Shown: positions 51,190 through 63,844 of the stretch, in pieces
Position numbering within the stretch: position 1 is the stretch's first letter
Layout: every line of letters starts with the position of its first letter
NCBI RefSeq assembly: GCF_032062135.1
Contig: NC_092860.1
Span: 124,671,935-124,735,934 of the forward strand
Reading direction: 5' to 3'
Length of the DNA: 64,000 nt
DNA from: Pyxicephalus adspersus
Lineage: Eukaryota > Chordata > Amphibia > Anura > Pyxicephalidae
The notes under the pieces: generated by a model
Told to the model about the DNA's origin: nothing
Databases searched by the model: none
The model's input: the letters and a program-made list of their open reading frames with translations, nothing else
Position numbers and translations under genes: made by a program

Positions 51190-51350
51190 CACTTCTTGGA
51201 TTGTAAGCTCTTGGGGCAGGGTCCTCTCCTCCTTCTGTGTCACTGTCTGTATCTGTCATTTGCTATCCTTATATAATGTACAGCACTGCGTAATCTGTTG
51301 GCACTATATAAACCTTGTTTATTATTAATAATAAAATATATTAATAATAA
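51190..51350 (+). mobile_element. ATT-tailed repeat (3' tail family)
   Basis: tggattgtaagctcttgggg, cagggtcctctcctccttct, then tgtacagcactgcgtaatct and gttggcactatataaacctt, followed by an AAT/ATT-rich tail. The same family is at 56.6 kb and, inverted, at 8.65, 54.1 and 59.1 kb. It may be a SINE or the 3' end of a LINE. Confidence 0.72.
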
Positions 51351-53170
51351 TAAAGCAATATGATAATCTTTAAATAAACAAAATAGCTAATAAATGTTTT
51401 TTAATAGATGTATAGATTATTGTTTTATCGATAAAACATTGTTTTATTGTTTAGCTTCTATTTGTAGTAATATTACCTTATTTCTCTAGAATATGATCTG
51501 GCAGAGCACAGAATATCATCATCCTTGCCACATGAACTGTGTCGCTCTTCCAGCCTGCCATCAGTAAATCATTTTAGAAGATATTCTACAGATGTGTAGG
51601 TGATCGTTTGCTGTAAATAACGTGACGTTACATGCTGTTATAAACATCACAGATGAATGTCAGAAACCCCAGAGGTGACAGATACAAGAACACCAAGAGA
51701 GCAGACATGATAATGTATTCTGTGTTTTGGGCCAGCTTGGAATTTTCCCACTTGGCTCTACCTAATTTATTGTACATACCATGGTGTTTGTAGAGGACCT
51801 CAAAGGTAAAAATAAACAAAATGGGACAAATATACGGAAAATAACCTAAAATTACACTCTATATCTTGTTATATCAAACCAATTCAGGTTTATATATAGG
51901 ATATGATTTGGAGCAATTCATTAGCAAAATCCTTGGAAATTGTGTGTGTTTGTTAATTTATATTTATATTATATATTTATATTGTATTTCGTGACAATTG
52001 CTTTTATTTAAAAAATAAAAATAAAATACATTTTTTACCAATATCTATTCACTTGTATCTCAGTGTTGTTGAAAGCTACAGAATGAAAACAATTGGAATT
52101 AAAATGCCATGCTAAAGACTTTATGACATTTAATGTTTGAGTTTTGTTTATCTTGTACCTGTCTTTCACCATGTCAATACGTATAAAACGAAATTATTGC
52201 TTTTAAGGAAGTAACACATTTACTATGCAGTAAAAATATAGCACCAACCTTACCGGTGCCAATATACTGCCAACCTTGGATCTGTTAATGATCCAGATAA
52301 TAGCCAGAGATGATGATGTTACCCATTACTACCCATTTATCTTTGTACACACAGCTTTCCACAATGATACTCTTTTAGGTTTATGTAAAAAAATCATAGA
52401 TAAAGGATTGCGGACTACATAAAGATATTGCAGCCTGTGGACAGACATGCATCATACACAGAAACACTGTCCTGGAAACACATGGCATACATACAGTTTA
52501 GTCCAAGTTTATATCTCACCATAAATCCATTAGCTAAAATCAGATATTTGACTGAGCAGAATCAGCAGATTCTGAGCAGATAATGGATAAAGAAATAACA
52601 ATAATTTATCAATCACACAGGCCTGAGATGCTGCATAGTCTTTATAACATACATATTTCTTATGACAATTATTAAAATAACAGGGAAATGTCAGTTTTTC
52701 TCACATTCCATTTTTTCTTTGAGCTTTGTGTGTGTAGCTCTAGGTGGTGCTGTGGGCTTCTACAAGTGTTACCACTGCATTTTCCAACCTGTCAAGTTTT
52801 TACAATTCTAATCTACAAAAGTTCCCTTATTACATAAAGGTCAAACGCAGAGTACAACCGTACCCAGTAGTGCTGCCTTTATTTTCAAGATTTTTAAAAA
52901 GTAGTTTTATTCAGCCAAACTAAGCGTAAAACTAGTTTTACTAAATCACAATGGACTGAAACTTCTTAGACAGAAAGATCATTTTATGTGCTGGTACGGC
53001 AGTCTAAAAAAAACTGTCTACACAAAGGTGCACAAGCCAAAATTCATTCACATTCTATTACAGAAAAGACAGATATACCTTGTTTAAGTCTAGAGATATG
53101 TACAAATTATATACATAGACATCAAGAAATTTCTGTTTTATACAGGGACTATTCTAGCCCTTTTCCTGTC
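51351..53170. other. Intronic stretch without recognised features
   Basis: AT-rich sequence with no convincing gene or repeat. Confidence 0.5.
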
Positions 53171-53712
53171 CTAAAGCAGACCTAAACTCAACATTTTTTC
53201 TTTACATAAAAGGGTAGACAACCCTTATATGTAAAGTAAAAATTGTATTTTTTTAATAAAAAAATAAAGGGTGCAGCACTGCCCCTATAAGTCTTAACCG
53301 CCGCAGCAATCCAGACTAAATAGGAGCGCAGAGCCTCCTGGGATACCTATTTCACGCATCCCAGGAGGCTCTGGCTGCTCCTTCTGCAAATGCCGGATTT
53401 CAGTCATGTGCAGACGGGACATTTTTTCCACTAAGGGGAAAGAGATGCCAATCACACGCATGCGCAGTGAAATCAGCCCTGAGATCGGCTTTCTTTTTGC
53501 CCCCTTTACAGCAGGCTACATCACCTAGACTCACACCTATGCAGTGTGGAATCTGGTGACATAGCAAGAAGACCGGAAGAGAAGATTGAAGGTTGGAGCA
53601 CCGGGATGAAAAAGAATACTCGGATGATGTAGGACCGGATCGAGGGAAGGTACAGTGCCATCGAGGGATCTTCAGGTGTGATTTTTTTATTTTCACTTTA
53701 GCTCTGCTTTAA
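53171..53712. mobile_element. TTAA-type MITE, about 540 bp, with internal hairpin
   Basis: Left end taaagcagacctaaactca and right end tttagctctgctttaa form short terminal inverted repeats. The right end abuts TTAA; the left has CTAA, a one-base variant. A perfect 16-bp inverted repeat sits at 53329-53344 / 53358-53373 (cagagcctcctgggat and its complement). Shared internal segments (aaagggtagacaacccttat) link it to 61.0 kb. TTAA targets suggest piggyBac-type mobilisation, but this is inference. Confidence 0.7.
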
Positions 53713-54104
53713 GCAAATTCTTAAAAAAAAACACACTTGTCTTCTGTTCTCTGATTTGCTGATGGTATTATTTTTTGTTTTGCTCATTTTATGAACTTTG
53801 CTCTGAAGATTGCCTATGTTTTTATAGGTTTGAGTAACCATTATTCACTTTGTTTAGTGTATGCTTTGCCATGTGATTTATTTTGTTGTTGTTGAATTCT
53901 AGAATGCCAGCTGAAAGCTGGTTTTAATGTTTGGATGCAGATTAGTATGCTGAAACTCACCTGTATAATGTACCCAAGATGAATGTCATGAGCTGGCGAG
54001 TGAACAGTGATCATCTACGCTGAAGTTGCAGCGCATTTACCACTTTCTAATGCCAGAAACTACTGCCTCTTGGGAGATGCTACATGTACTACATATTAAA
54101 GAGG

Positions 54105-54146
54105 ATTTATATAATGACAACATATTACACAGCGCTGTACAGTAAT
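54105..54146 (-). mobile_element. Short fragment of the ATT-tailed family
   Basis: aggatttatataatgacaac and atattacacagcgctgtaca match the inverted tail motif at 8.7 kb. Confidence 0.5.
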
Positions 54147-54674
54147 AGCCCTTTGCGCAATCTAGACCATCTACATGATGTAATGTTCTTGGATTTTTTA
54201 CCCAGGCTCGGTTCTCATTGCTGCAATGTGCAGTGCTGATGCCATCACACTATAAAAAACAGTAAGTAAATGGCCCCATTCTATAAAAGGTCACAACAAT
54301 CACAGCATTCACAGTATGTGCTCAATTTTCTGTGTTAGGTAATAAAAAAAACATTTTGGTGCAATATTTTCCCCCAAAGTATCTAGAGCAGTTTTGTGTT
54401 GCTATAGTGTTTTTGTTGCTTTTCTGGGATGACTGGGCACTTCTCAGTGTTGTGGTGCTGAGGGTGGTACTGATATCATCATAGCGTAAACACTTTAAAC
54501 CAAAGTCATTGTGTTAGGGCCTCTTCAGAAAGAGGAACCAAAACACGCTCTGGATTGAAGGACAATAAAATAGATTCTAACAGTATGTGCTCAATCTTCT
54601 GGATTAGGTAACAATAAAAGAGGTCCTGGAATGGCTAGTTTACCTTTTGGCCCTACATACACATTACCAGTGTA

Positions 54675-55067
54675 CAGTAGAACCCCTGTTATCCGGAACT
54701 CAGATAACAGGAAAACTCAGACAACTGGCACCTGACAGCTCCCCTTCCTTGATTGGTCCTACATCCCTAGAGGAGCTGTAGCATGTTCTCTGCATGCAAG
54801 AACATATACCACAGCTCTGCTAGGGCTGCAGGAGGAATCAAGAAAGAGGAGCTGTCAGCCATGATTAGCTGAAGAAAGGGAGACCCTGATGAGGGCTCAA
54901 GCGTTATAGAGGTTTCCCTTTTCTCAGCCATTCAGCCCTAGAGGTGAATGGGGACAAGTCTTCCTATTCAAGTCTAGTGCTGAATGGCTGAGAAAAGGAA
55001 AAAGGAATTAACCTCAGTTAACCAAAACTACACTTCTCTGGAGTGCCGGATAACCAAGCTTCTACTG
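54675..55067. mobile_element. pogo/Tigger-like nonautonomous DNA transposon, 393 bp
   Basis: Terminal inverted repeats cagtagaacccctgttatcc and ggataaccaagcttctactg are complementary over most of their length and fit the TcMar-pogo/Tigger terminal type (CAGTA...TTATCCGG). The left side is preceded by TA; the right TA is displaced by two bases. It has no transposase. Inside, a 20-bp perfect inverted repeat occupies 54917-54936 and 54979-54998. Confidence 0.82.
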
Positions 55068-56590
55068 TTTATCTCCATTTTCAGGCTACATTTCTAGAAG
55101 AAACAGTAACATTGGTGTTGTTTGAAAGCAGACTTGTCTTTAAAATTTACATGAATCAATACAGCTCATTACCAAATCTCAATATTTTGAAAAAACTAAA
55201 CTCTTTCTTGCCTTAGGCAATCCTTGTCCAGACATTGCAGCATGTCAAGTAAGCTGGGAACAGATTCTGAGAGGTGAATGCACAACAAAGTGGGTCCTAC
55301 AACTATGTAAAAAAAGCTGGAAAGGCTTTAACTATACATTAGATATCCCCACTGACCTTTAACACTGAATTTATGACTACAAGTTAAATTAAAAGTCTGC
55401 AATACTGGCGGACATGACCAGAACAAACTGAAACTCTTCTCAGCAAATGTCAATTCCAGTTAAAGTTTATTCTCTAGCTTTTACTATTTGGGTGGTTATT
55501 CACAAATCATGAAGACCAGTCAAACACATAAATCCTCTGAGACAGCCTCAAGAATGCTTGCCAACCAGCAATAAAACTAAGTGAACATTTTGCTGTTTTT
55601 ATATTAAATTTTACTTGGTAATACTTTATTGACAATGCATACATTTGTGCCTTATCAGTTGACTTCGGAAACATATAGCTATTTGGCAACATTCTTCAGT
55701 CCTATTGGTATGCAAAGCTTAGAGCTTTTTTCCATTATTTTATCATTTTTTTCTCATAAACAGGCTTAGAGCATGCATAACTTTGTCAATAAGTAAATGT
55801 GTAAAAAAGTATAAAACAAGGCATATGAAATTAAAAAGCATGTATACACTGAACATTATCTACTTACTAACTACTGTATCTGCTAGATACAGGATTTCTT
55901 TTTAAGGCGCATGGGAAAACACAATTTTATCTAATTTACTGAAGTAAGTGAGGGTTAGGCTCAGCTTAGCGCTTGCACAACAAGTAAAGGCAGAGTCACA
56001 CCAGTAACAATGCATTCAGTACATATTAACATGAGTTGATGGCAATTTGTTAGCATACATGCACTGCAGCGAGTTATTTTATTACATTTTTCTTTTTTTT
56101 AAGCACTTGCCTTGCAGCCCTCATCTTTAAAAAAATCTGTGTGATATGGCTGCTGTGTCCTGGCCATTGAAATCTTTGGGCACCCAAAGTCCAGGGTCAT
56201 TCTTGTTGGATTGAGATGAAGTGAAGTGACATGAAGTGGTGTCACCCAGATGTCCAGGGTTTTACTGCTAATAGGCTAGTTTTGCTTTTTAATTCAACAA
56301 AGCTTTTATGCTTTGTGCAATATTTGAAACATTCGTGAAAATTTGACTATTTAATGCCTGATATTTACTAATGTGATGACATAAAGCGTGACCTGGCAAT
56401 TTACCCAGTTAATACAAATCTTAGTTTTTCTCTAAAGATTTAGTGGGAATTGCTCATCAGTTCAGGCCAAAATTTACTTTTTAACATGCAGGTAGCTGAT
56501 AGGCAAATATTGCATAATCCAGTTCTGATGAAGTGCATTTCATCTGAATATCTAAGATACAGTTGAGGTTATTCTCCTATTGCTGATCAA
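55068..56590. other. Intronic stretch without recognised features
   Basis: AT-rich sequence. Short repeats such as gaagtgaagtgacatgaagt near 56218 are the only local patterns noted. Confidence 0.45.
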
Positions 56591-56800
56591 ACCTTTGTAA
56601 ATTGTAAGCTCTTCGGGACAGGGTCCTCTCCTCCTCCTGTATCACTGCCTGTACCTGTCCGTCATTTGTCCGTCAACGCTGCATAATATGTTTATATTAA
56701 TATTATAATTAATTAATTAATTATTTGTATTATTAATTGTTATTATTATTATTAATAATATTATTATTAATAAAAATAATAATAATAATTTAATAATAAT
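56591..56800 (+). mobile_element. ATT-tailed repeat followed by an AT-rich microsatellite
   Basis: aaattgtaagctcttcggga, cagggtcctctcctcctcct and gctgcataatatg match the 51.2-kb copy. From about 56690 the sequence is a mix of aatt, att and aat repeats. Confidence 0.75.
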
Positions 56801-57588
56801 TTAGCACTATGCATAGAAATTTCCAGTAGCATGCTTTAACTATTGCTGAATTTTTTTTATATAATGCACCTCCAGAGCTAACCAGCCCAGCATGCATGCT
56901 AGTGTCTTCATAGCCAGCAAGCAAGAAGCATGTAGCCCTCTGCTATTTGAATATTAGTTCACATGCTCTTCAATTGTAGGGGTGCTTTGCGAGGGATTCC
57001 CCTATAAAAGGGAATCCTTTTCCTAAAGCATTGGTGCATAATACCAGTAAGCACCAGACTTTTTGGCTCCTCCCAGGAAGAAGTGCCAGCAAAGTGGGAC
57101 TTACGTAGTAACTTCCCTATCCCCTCTATGGAGGTAAGTAGGTTGTCATATCATTCATTATGATCTGGTTTCACTGTGCATAAACATTTGAACATCGCAA
57201 AACTGAAACAGTTTTGACTGGATTTTGGTTTTCAATTTTTGTCTCATATTAAAATATATTAATTTAGTTTATATGTTTAGGGTGTCAATATTAATGTTGA
57301 GAAAACACCAGGATTCTCCTGTGTCCTACATTTATACAATATATACAGTGTATTCTCCTTCTTTCATGACATGTTTTGGTATAAAAAAAATTAGGAAAAG
57401 TGCCAGTCTATGCTCAAGAGCTTTCATCCATATTCATGGGCACTAACCAAGCTGCTGTACAGAGCTTTGGGATTGTAACGCTCGGCTGATTTAAATTCCT
57501 TATAAATTTCTAGCAGAGAGCACACATTTCATACAGAAGGGTTTTGCTGAGGAATTAATTATATATGTATGTGTCTGTAGATGTATAT
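56801..57588. other. Intronic stretch without recognised features
   Basis: AT-rich, no recognised gene or repeat. Confidence 0.45.
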
Positions 57589-57770
57589 ACAGTTACAAGA
57601 GAAGGTTTGTGAACCTTTTTGGAATGATCTGGATTTCTGCATGAGTGGCTCCTAATATGCAGTCTGATTATCAACTAAGTCAAAATAATAGATAAACACA
57701 ATCTGTTTATTCTAAAAACATACAAACAAGTGCAATTTATCATTGATTCACAAAAGAGATTACAAAATCT
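57589..57770 (+). mobile_element. Tc1/mariner-type transposon 5' end fragment
   Basis: acagttacaagagaaggttt, gtgaaccttttggaatgat-like sequence, ggatttctgcatgagtggc and ctaagtcaaaataatagata follow, in order, the terminal region of a Tc1-like family widespread in fish and amphibians, as I remember it. The transposase part and the other end are absent. Confidence 0.6.
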
Positions 57771-57834
57771 TGCATTTAGTAACTGGTACAATTTGTATGT
57801 GTGTGTATGGACAGTGTATGCACCCCTTTAAAGG

Positions 57835-57995
57835 TCTCTATTTATAAAACAGGGAAACTGACATTCTCTCAAACATTCCCTGGTGGGAATAAATTACTGC
57901 TGTTGAACACATTGGGCATGGAAGATTCCAACATGGAAATGTTCGCCCCACTTTCTGACTCAGTAACAATGTTTACCATGATTGAAAAGGGGTGC
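57835..57995 (+). mobile_element. Dispersed repeat, family B copy 2
   Basis: Shares cattctctcaaacattccct, ggtgggaataaattactg and catggaagattcca with 31.3 kb and continues ccccactttctgactcagta. The neighbouring 107-codon frame is judged a by-product of the repeat. Confidence 0.6.
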
Positions 57996-59114
57996 TTTAC
58001 CTTAGTTGGACACCAAAAACCTGACAGTCCAACCCCTCCAAATTATATCCCAAACATTAAGCAGATCAATAATACCAGATGTTACAAATGTTTATTTCAG
58101 CTGAACTGGATTTGCTTATTCTGATTTCTGTTTAAGCTTCCCCCAGTGTCCATCTCATTAATGGACTGGAGGATTCCCAAAGTAATCTAACCTATTCCTC
58201 CCCAAATTTACAATTACATTTGCAAGGAAAATGTCACCTACCAGCCCTAATGTATAGTGAAAATGAGGTGAATTGTGTTACAGATTACATTATTTTGGGA
58301 CAAAGGCAGGTTTTACTGTATGCTATGCAAGACTGTAAGCCACCTTTAAAGCACCTAACAATGTATTTGTCTCATTGGAATTCTGGCTGAGAGACCTCCT
58401 TGTTAAAGTTTCCAGGATCATACATCTCTTTTAGCCATTATAAGGGTTCACACTTCTACTTGAACTTTTACTTTAATTTTTATCTCAGAAAACATACCAG
58501 CCAAAGTGGGAAGTCCCCAAGGTAAGCGGGAATGGGAACTATGGCAAAAAGATCAAATAGAGTCATAAAGAGATAGGCAATGCCTGCAGGTCAGTCTAGC
58601 AAATTATTCTAAAACCAAAATGTTACTAAAATGTTGCACTGATGCATTAATAGAAAATGTACTTTAATCACACTAAATTAAAAGTAAACTAGAAAATGAA
58701 ATTCTTGATTAAAAATGACTTTGGGGGCAATCAGAAAGCAGATTGAGGTAAGTCTTATCTATTGTGTGCAAAACATTCTCATGGCTGCAGGTTAAATTTG
58801 TTACTGCAGACAGGCAATGAGGTGAAAAGAATGCACTAGAAAGGATAGGGGGAGCAACTTGTGATATTACAGGGATGGGTAGGCAATCAGAAATACAGTT
58901 TGTTTGTACCAGAGACAGTAGAGTCCCATGTATCATCTCATTGAGGAATAGATTCAGTAATCATTTACTGTATTATTTGATGTCTTTGTACACAGAAATG
59001 TTTTTAAACTCTCAGATCCAGAAATTTCATGGATTGTAAATAGACATGAAAAAAAACTACTGCAATACATTTTCATTGTGATAGTATTTTCACTGAAAAA
59101 GTTTAGGAGCAGAA
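57996..59114. other. Intronic stretch without recognised features
   Basis: AT-rich, no recognised gene or repeat. Confidence 0.45.
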
Positions 59115-59117
59115 TTT

Positions 59118-59208
59118 TAATATTATATTATTATTAATAATAATAATAATAATAATAATAAACTGTATTTATAAAGTGTCAACATATTATGCAGTGCTGT
59201 ACATTAGG
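59118..59208 (-). mobile_element. ATT-tailed family fragment with AAT microsatellite
   Basis: A run of AAT units leads into aaactgtatttataaagtgt, caacatattatgcagtgctg and tacatta, the inverted tail motif of the family. Confidence 0.72.
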
Positions 59209-59928
59209 TCTTCTCCAGTCCTAACAAACATCCTGTGCTAGCTTGATAATGCTGCACCTACATAGATACAGTACAGTCCTAATATTTATCTGGATCTTAA
59301 TGGCAGAGGTTCACAAAAAATGGTCTAGTAACATTACCTGGTTCCTGCATCCCTGACTTATGAACTAAGTAAAATAAAACTATTTTGCAATTCAGTTTTC
59401 ACAGGTCTTCACAATTTTTACATAGGGAGTAACAACACATGTATGCCGATTATATTTAGCTTGTAAAAATCCAAAAGGATAGTCATTGACATTTATGTAT
59501 CTTAAACAATCAGCCTCATTTTCTGTTTTAGCTTTGTTAATTTACACATTTTCTTCTGAGAATGAGATCTATTATACATACAGCTGAAGCCTGACATTTT
59601 AGGATCTCATTTTATGATGAGATGTTGTCCCTGGAGTATAACCATGGTAAAATTCCCGAACATACATTTTACACATCACATACTTTGCTGTACTATTGAA
59701 ACATCTGCAAAATAATTTTAGTATTTCATAATAAATGGACCTGGTATTTTGAAATTGATTTTTGGCTTTTGTATTTGACATTGTCTAATCAGCCTGTTCT
59801 AAAAACCTTGTTATATATCCTGATCACAGTGGAAGATGTTTAAAAGGAAACAAACTAATGTGAAACTTGGAGGAATTGGGTAAGATCAGTACTACCCTGT
59901 TGATAGTTCCCCAGGTGATAGTTTAGTG
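59209..59928. other. Intronic stretch without recognised features
   Basis: AT-rich sequence with no recognised gene or repeat. Confidence 0.45.
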
Positions 59929-60050
59929 TTTTTTTTTGCCTTCCTCTGGATCAACTATGTCTTTGGGGTTTTTACCTGGGATATGTTTATTTCCCTAGTG
60001 GTTGAACTAGATGGACTTTTTTCACTGTAACTGACTATGTAACTATGTAA
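59929..60050 (+). mobile_element. CR1/L2-like LINE, 3' untranslated fragment
   Basis: tttgccttcctctggatcaa, tgggatatgtttatttccct, ggttgaactagatggacttt and the terminal gactatgtaactatgtaa match the reverse complement of the 3' end of the LINE at 26.04 kb. It is a heavily 5'-truncated copy. Confidence 0.83.
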
Positions 60051-61000
60051 GGTTAAGGGTTGGATAAAACATAGGCTTAGGGGTGTAGGTCTTTTCTCCA
60101 ATAAAATCTTCACTTCCTTCATGTGCTAGAACTTTCTACGCCTTCCCACGATCCCCATTCCTTACTGCCACCCTCACAATGACCCGGTACCAAAACTGTC
60201 CTTCCATGAAAACTGATACTTGCACGCTAAGAATGCTCCCTACTCCCCATTGTGATACAGTCCAGGCCAGGGTAAAAGCTGAATTTCTTTAACATGGTAA
60301 AATGTGTATGAGATCATAGTGAATGGGTGTACACATGATTTATTGTTAGGGTCAGGAAGGGAGCTAAATGTTAAGGTTCTATAAAAGTGTAAAGAGAGAA
60401 GTAAGGGGGTTAGTTTTAGGTCTTTGAGAATTTTGGGGTAGATAAAGGGGCTAGGTTATTAATTAAGTTTCAGGTTTATGGTGTGAGAAAACAATCAGGG
60501 AAGACCTCTGGGGAACATTATTCGCTACTGTGAACTAATATTGCTGATAAGCTATAAATTATGCACACATATGTTAAGCACTAAGATTATCAGGCTAACC
60601 TTTAAATGATGTTCAATGCAGGTAAAATATTTCTATTGGCAGGTGGAAAGGTTGAATTCTGGAGCATTCAAATTATTTTTTTAGGCAATTATGCTATTTC
60701 CATTTGACTGTAGGCATGGATTTGGGTGTGGGAGCAAGAACAAGAATGGCATGTCTACGTAGGGACCATAGGTGAATAATTTACAGGGCAGAATATATAA
60801 CTTCACATAATGTCATTACCTATTACCGATTTTTACACATCTCTTGGAACAAAGGGCAAGAGGAAATGTGATGTCATAGTGAGCATTTGCAAGTGATAGC
60901 ACCACTGGCTCAGCACAATCAGGAAAAAGAATCTGACCACCAGAGATACAATGATTTAAGATGGTGTCATGGGACTTTTAGTGTGTGGTGAACAGAGCCC
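60051..61000. other. Intronic stretch without recognised features
   Basis: No recognised gene. A G/T-rich patch (60340-60490) has scattered gttagg-like words. Confidence 0.45.
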
Positions 61001-61460
61001 TTAAAGAGGAACTAAAGCCAAAAGTGCCTAAAGCAAAAAAAATACACTTACCTTCAATCCCGCAAGGCAGTTCGATCAATCCGGAGGTCTCTTCTGTCGG
61101 GTCCCGCGTCTGTGAGCCGGCGTGCTGGGCACCTCCATCTTTGTCTCTTCTTCCTGTTCTTCTTCCTACGTTACCGACCCAGGTGTGAGATTGGGTGACG
61201 TAGGTTGGAAAAAAAACTTGCCAATCTCACTGTGCATGCATGAAAAGGCTCCTTTTGTGCATGCCCGAGATGTTCTTGATCGCCTAGGCAGTGCTGCACT
61301 CTTGTTAAAAAAAAAAGAATGTTGCACTTAAAAAAAACAAAACAGAATTTTTACTTAACATAAAAGTGTTGTCTACCCTTATATGTAAAGTGAAATTTCT
61401 GAGTTTAGAAATTATAACATATAGACAAAATATGACAGTGGAAAGGGACGTCCGCTTTAA
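61001..61460. mobile_element. TTAA-type MITE, 460 bp, opposite orientation to the 53-kb copy
   Basis: TTAA lies at both ends (61001-61004 and 61457-61460). The left end is aagaggaactaaagccaaaa, the right end gacgtccgctttaa. The core has gtgagattgggtgacgtagg with a partial complement, and tgttgtctacccttatatgt is shared (inverted) with 53.2 kb. Confidence 0.68.
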
Positions 61461-62394
61461 GAAAATATTAATAAATTCATAAACCGTGCTACCAGTTTAA
61501 AATATAATTTCTAAAAAAGTCAAGCGCAGCTAAAAATTGAACAACTAACAACTGAGATTGTACTGTATCCCTAGTGTACTGCGGTGAACTTTTCAAACCC
61601 CCTAGAGGAGAAGTAACTACACATTGCCATCTCTGCTGACACTTAACTACTGAGGGAAAACACCTTAAGGTTCCTAAAATGGAACATTTTTTTTTATTTC
61701 TATTGTATTGAAGCTTTTTTATATCCAGTATAAACATTTTGGCTGAATTCCAAACTTGAAAACATTGTTTCAGACTCAGGATACTATTTGCAATATTTTA
61801 GTTGTAAAATGATGTCTACAAAACAAAAAACATTTAAATTCAAATTAATGTTCCCTGTTGTACACCTTTCATGCTGCACTAGCTTGAAATAATAAGATCT
61901 TTGCAGATCTACATTTATTTTATTGTATCTACCACCTCAAATGAATATGCACTTTAAAAATAGGATTTGTGAATAGGAAGTGCAATGACCACCAATATGG
62001 AATTGTAGAACAGCCTGAACTTCATTAGATGGGGAAAAAGCATGACCATTTTGTGAGTTTGTCCATTCTAGTGCCCAATTAAGTAGACAAGAGCTGGCTT
62101 TCTTTATGTGTTGGTAGCTGTGAGGAGGTACTGGTGGATGGGACAGGGCCTGCTGTAACATTAATGCAACAGTTAGTAGTAATGGTAAATGTACACATTT
62201 TTAAAATGAATTATGCTATGCACTATAAAGCAATGACATTATTGTTATGCCTGAAGTCCTGCTTGTAATCTTACAAAACTCTAGACTTACATCTATAGAT
62301 AAAACAAATTACAGCTCAAATCCAGCCACATTTTTTGTATTAACTTTTGAAATAAGCAAAGAAAGTTTAGAACTTTTTGTCATGTATATAATGC
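61461..62394. other. Intronic stretch without recognised features
   Basis: AT-rich, with short unrecognised frames on both strands. Confidence 0.45.
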
Positions 62395-62575
62395 CATGTC
62401 CTACTGGGGAGATTTCCTCCCACTATAGGAGATGATTGGAAGTCTCTCTATAGCAGGGCACAAACCAAAACTAAATCACAGAGAGGATGGTTAGAACCTC
62501 TGACAATGTTTGTTGATGTCTCAATGCTGGTGAAACACTAGAAGGGGTGTCCCCAATTACTGGTATGGGAGTCAA
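62395..62575. mobile_element. Worn dispersed repeat, class unknown
   Basis: gtcctactggggagatttcc, tcccactatagg and gaaggggtgtccccaat recall the same loose family as the 32.3-kb patch. The match is weak. Confidence 0.3.
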
Positions 62576-62930
62576 ATCATCAAAAAAAATGACAAAACTT
62601 TTATCTTTTTCCTATTGTATCCAAAACTTAGAATTAGGTTTTATTCTGTGTGTTTGCCCTTAGCATTTTAGCTGTTAATATATGGTGGGTTTTCCAGAAG
62701 TTGGATGCATTAAATTGACAATATTAAGAAACAGTGTTAAATTTTCAAAACCATTATTCAGGTGCAGATGTTCAGGACACAGGAGTAAGGTGAAATTGGC
62801 TGTTAAATGAGAGGACAATTTACATATTAGTTTTTTAGTAATTAAGTATTGCATAGGAAATACTAAACACCAATTCCTAACGTTAAAATCTGGTATTTAA
62901 TCCTAATAAGTTGCATCAAATGAACAATTG

Positions 62931-63059
62931 TGGGACAAATACAAGCCTATTCATACAACTACACCTAATACTGAAATAATAACATGTATAATATATAAAA
63001 TATCTAGCAGCGTATTTGCTAACTGCATTCAGGTGGGGTAGAAATGCCATGTCAAGCAT
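62931..63059. repeat. Long inverted repeat, left arm
   Basis: tgggacaaatacaagcctat, caactacacctaatactgaa, gtatttgctaactgcattca and ggtggggtagaaatgccatg recur as reverse complement at 63705-63844. Confidence 0.93.
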
Positions 63060-63704
63060 TTACTCCCATGAAAGTCAACATAAGAATATAGGACAATAGT
63101 GGCTCAAAATCACTGAATGATTCTGATGAGCTTAGAGCTACTATTCTGTAACTTCATTAAAATCCTATTTTAAACAGGTAAAAGGGGTTTCCTTAAAATA
63201 ATCCTTCAGCTACTTTTTTCTTAACTAGTTCAGCACCCCAACTGAATCAACTTTTATCTTTTGGCTTAGAGGCCTTTTTAACATCAATGAATTGAGAGGT
63301 GGAACAGAGACAGTAAAGCTTTCTAAAAAGATCAAACAGGCAAAAGCAGAGTGAGCATCAGTATTTTGATTAAAGATCATAACGCTGTTCACCATGCAAA
63401 GATTTAAATGTCCTTGAAATTTTAACTGCAAAAAAAGCATTTTTTAGGCTGTGAAGCCATTGCGCTGCTTGCAGATAAGAAAAGGGGATTAAAAATGTAG
63501 GTCTAAGACTAAGTTCATATTGATGGTCTCTGGATATTTCCCAAGTGCCAGCCACCCTGCACCAGGATTTACCAGGATTCTGTCCTGCTTCATTAAAACC
63601 AAAACAATGGCCAAAAGTTCACATTTGCTAACTTGATTTTATATAATATAATCCAATAACGTGGGAGGAACTTCAAAGAGGTAGTAAAACATGGTTGAAT
63701 GTCA

Positions 63705-63844
63705 TGCTTTACATGGCATTTCTACCCCACCTGAACCTATCCCAGAATGCAGTTAGCAAATACCCTGCTCGATATTATATATATTATACATGGTATTATT
63801 TCAGTATTAGGTGTAGTTGTATCAATTGGGTTGTATTTGTCCCA
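63705..63844. repeat. Long inverted repeat, right arm
   Basis: Reverse complement of the left arm over about 130 bp, with about 12 extra bases (between cacctgaa and tgcagttagc) and a handful of substitutions. The spacer of about 645 bp holds no recognised gene. Confidence 0.93.

Noticed and set aside
56155..56215. Possible upstream GABRB exon (gggcacccaaagtccagggt on the plus strand resembles a reversed Trp-Val-Pro codon run)
   Set aside because: The minus-strand reading gives Leu-Trp-Val-Pro but then Lys-Asp rather than Asp-Thr-Tyr, and the surrounding residues do not fit the receptor; no flanking splice sites fit.
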